From: CAYFUF01 sp964346245
GTDB taxonomy: Bacteria; Bacillota; Clostridia; Tissierellales; Peptoniphilaceae
Reading direction: 5' to 3'
DNA length: 5,530 nt
Assembly: GCA_964346245.1 (NCBI GenBank)
Contig: CAYFUF010000052.1
Span: forward strand, 1-5,530
The notes under the pieces were generated by a model that made no database searches, was not told where the DNA came from, and was given only the letters and a program-made list of their open reading frames with translations. Below, in pieces: positions 5,372-5,530 of the stretch. Each line of letters begins with the position of its first letter. Position 1 is the stretch's first letter. Position numbers and translations under genes: made by a program.

Positions 5372-5403
5372 AAAGAGTCAGTTGATATCAGCTGGCTCTT
5401 TTT
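5372..5403 (+). terminator. Rho-independent terminator after the small gene
   Basis: AAAGAGTCAGTTG (5372-5384) pairs over 13 positions, two of them G-U, with CAGCTGGCTCTTT (5389-5401) around the loop ATAT, and the T run continues to 5403. It begins seven bases after the TAG of the 79-residue gene. The A-start and T-end arms suggest some activity in both directions. The segment TCAGCTGGCTCTTTTT (5388-5403) matches 15 of 16 bases of 3477-3492 in the previous terminator. Confidence 0.9.
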
Positions 5404-5414
5404 GAACAATATGG

Positions 5415-5443
5415 ATGAAAAATACGGGATTCTTATGTATAAT
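5415..5443 (+). promoter_or_regulatory. promoter-like sequence after the last terminator
   Basis: A perfect TATAAT (5438-5443) is preceded after 17 bases by ATGAAA (5415-5420), a weak -35. TG stands directly before the -10 box. It follows a terminator and faces off the right edge, so it may drive the next gene. If the insertion-sequence reading of 5476 onward is right, the element would separate this promoter from its original gene or place the element's own gene under it. Confidence 0.4.
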
Positions 5444-5475
5444 TAAAGAATAGTGTAGTGAGACAGATATAAAAA

Positions 5476-5530
5476 GGCTCTTTGTCAAATAGTGTTGGTG
5501 AAGAGTTGTAAATGAATTACGAGGGAGTTA
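5476..5530. mobile_element. possible terminal segment of an ISL3-type insertion sequence
   Basis: From 5476 the sequence reads GGCTCTTTGTCAAATAG and then TGTTGGTG. This matches my recollection of terminal inverted repeats of ISL3-family elements, which commonly begin GGCTCTTT or similar. The eight bases before it, TATAAAAA (5468-5475), would suit an ISL3-type eight-base target duplication at an AT-rich site. The other end and the transposase lie outside the window, so neither the inverted repeat nor the duplication can be verified. An ATG at 5512 opens a frame reading MNYEGV to the edge, without a convincing ribosome binding site. Confidence 0.35.

Noticed and set aside
5512..5530. Start of a new gene reading MNYEGV at the right edge
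   Set aside because: Only six codons are visible, without a convincing ribosome binding site. It may belong to the putative insertion element but cannot be called.
1..5530. CRISPR array, tRNA or rRNA gene, toxin-antitoxin or defence system
   Set aside because: There are no regularly spaced repeats, no tRNA cloverleaf or rRNA signature, and no recognisable toxin, nuclease or defence domain on either strand.

Overview
The window looks like chromosomal DNA from a low-to-mid GC Gram-positive anaerobe of the Bacillota, most likely class Clostridia and plausibly Lachnospiraceae. This rests on strong AGGAGG-type ribosome binding sites, Rho-independent terminators, a small DUF6465-type protein, and an RlmD-type rRNA methyltransferase with a Clostridia-style C-terminal extension. 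This placement is inference from gene content; no rRNA gene is present to confirm it.

Layout. Positions 1-241 hold no clear gene: there may be the first nine codons of a leftward gene at the very edge, a Shine-Dalgarno-led 14-codon ORF, and short repeats. A leftward unit follows (promoter near 545-573, DUF6465-like gene 292-492, terminator 242-269). From about 680 everything reads rightward. mntP (Mn2+ efflux, GTG start at 755), a FUSC/aromatic-acid-exporter-like membrane protein (1392-2165) and an M18 metallo-aminopeptidase (2141-3436, overlapping its neighbour by 25 bp) look like one transcription unit that ends at the terminator 3461-3492. Next come a TrmA/RlmD-family 23S rRNA uracil-C5 methyltransferase (3519-5108) and an unrecognised 79-residue protein (5126-5365), closed by a second strong terminator at 5372-5403. 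The last 127 bases carry a promoter-like sequence and, from about 5476, what may be the end of an ISL3-type insertion sequence.

How the genes fit together. mntP exports excess manganese, the FUSC-like protein may export an organic acid or amphiphile, and the M18 enzyme is a metal-dependent cytosolic peptidase. Co-transcription is well supported by spacing; a shared function is speculation. The methyltransferase is housekeeping rRNA modification.

The most unusual signal is a change of codon style inside the methyltransferase gene. The catalytic body uses mostly CGN arginine codons (17 of 20). The C-terminal extension and the small gene after it use only AGA/AGG (5 of 5) and are more AT-rich, about 35-38% GC by hand count against about 45% in a sampled part of the body. 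The two terminators flanking this methyltransferase/small-gene pair share a nearly identical 16-mer. I see no convincing novel defence, CRISPR or other multi-gene system here; most of the window is ordinary housekeeping.
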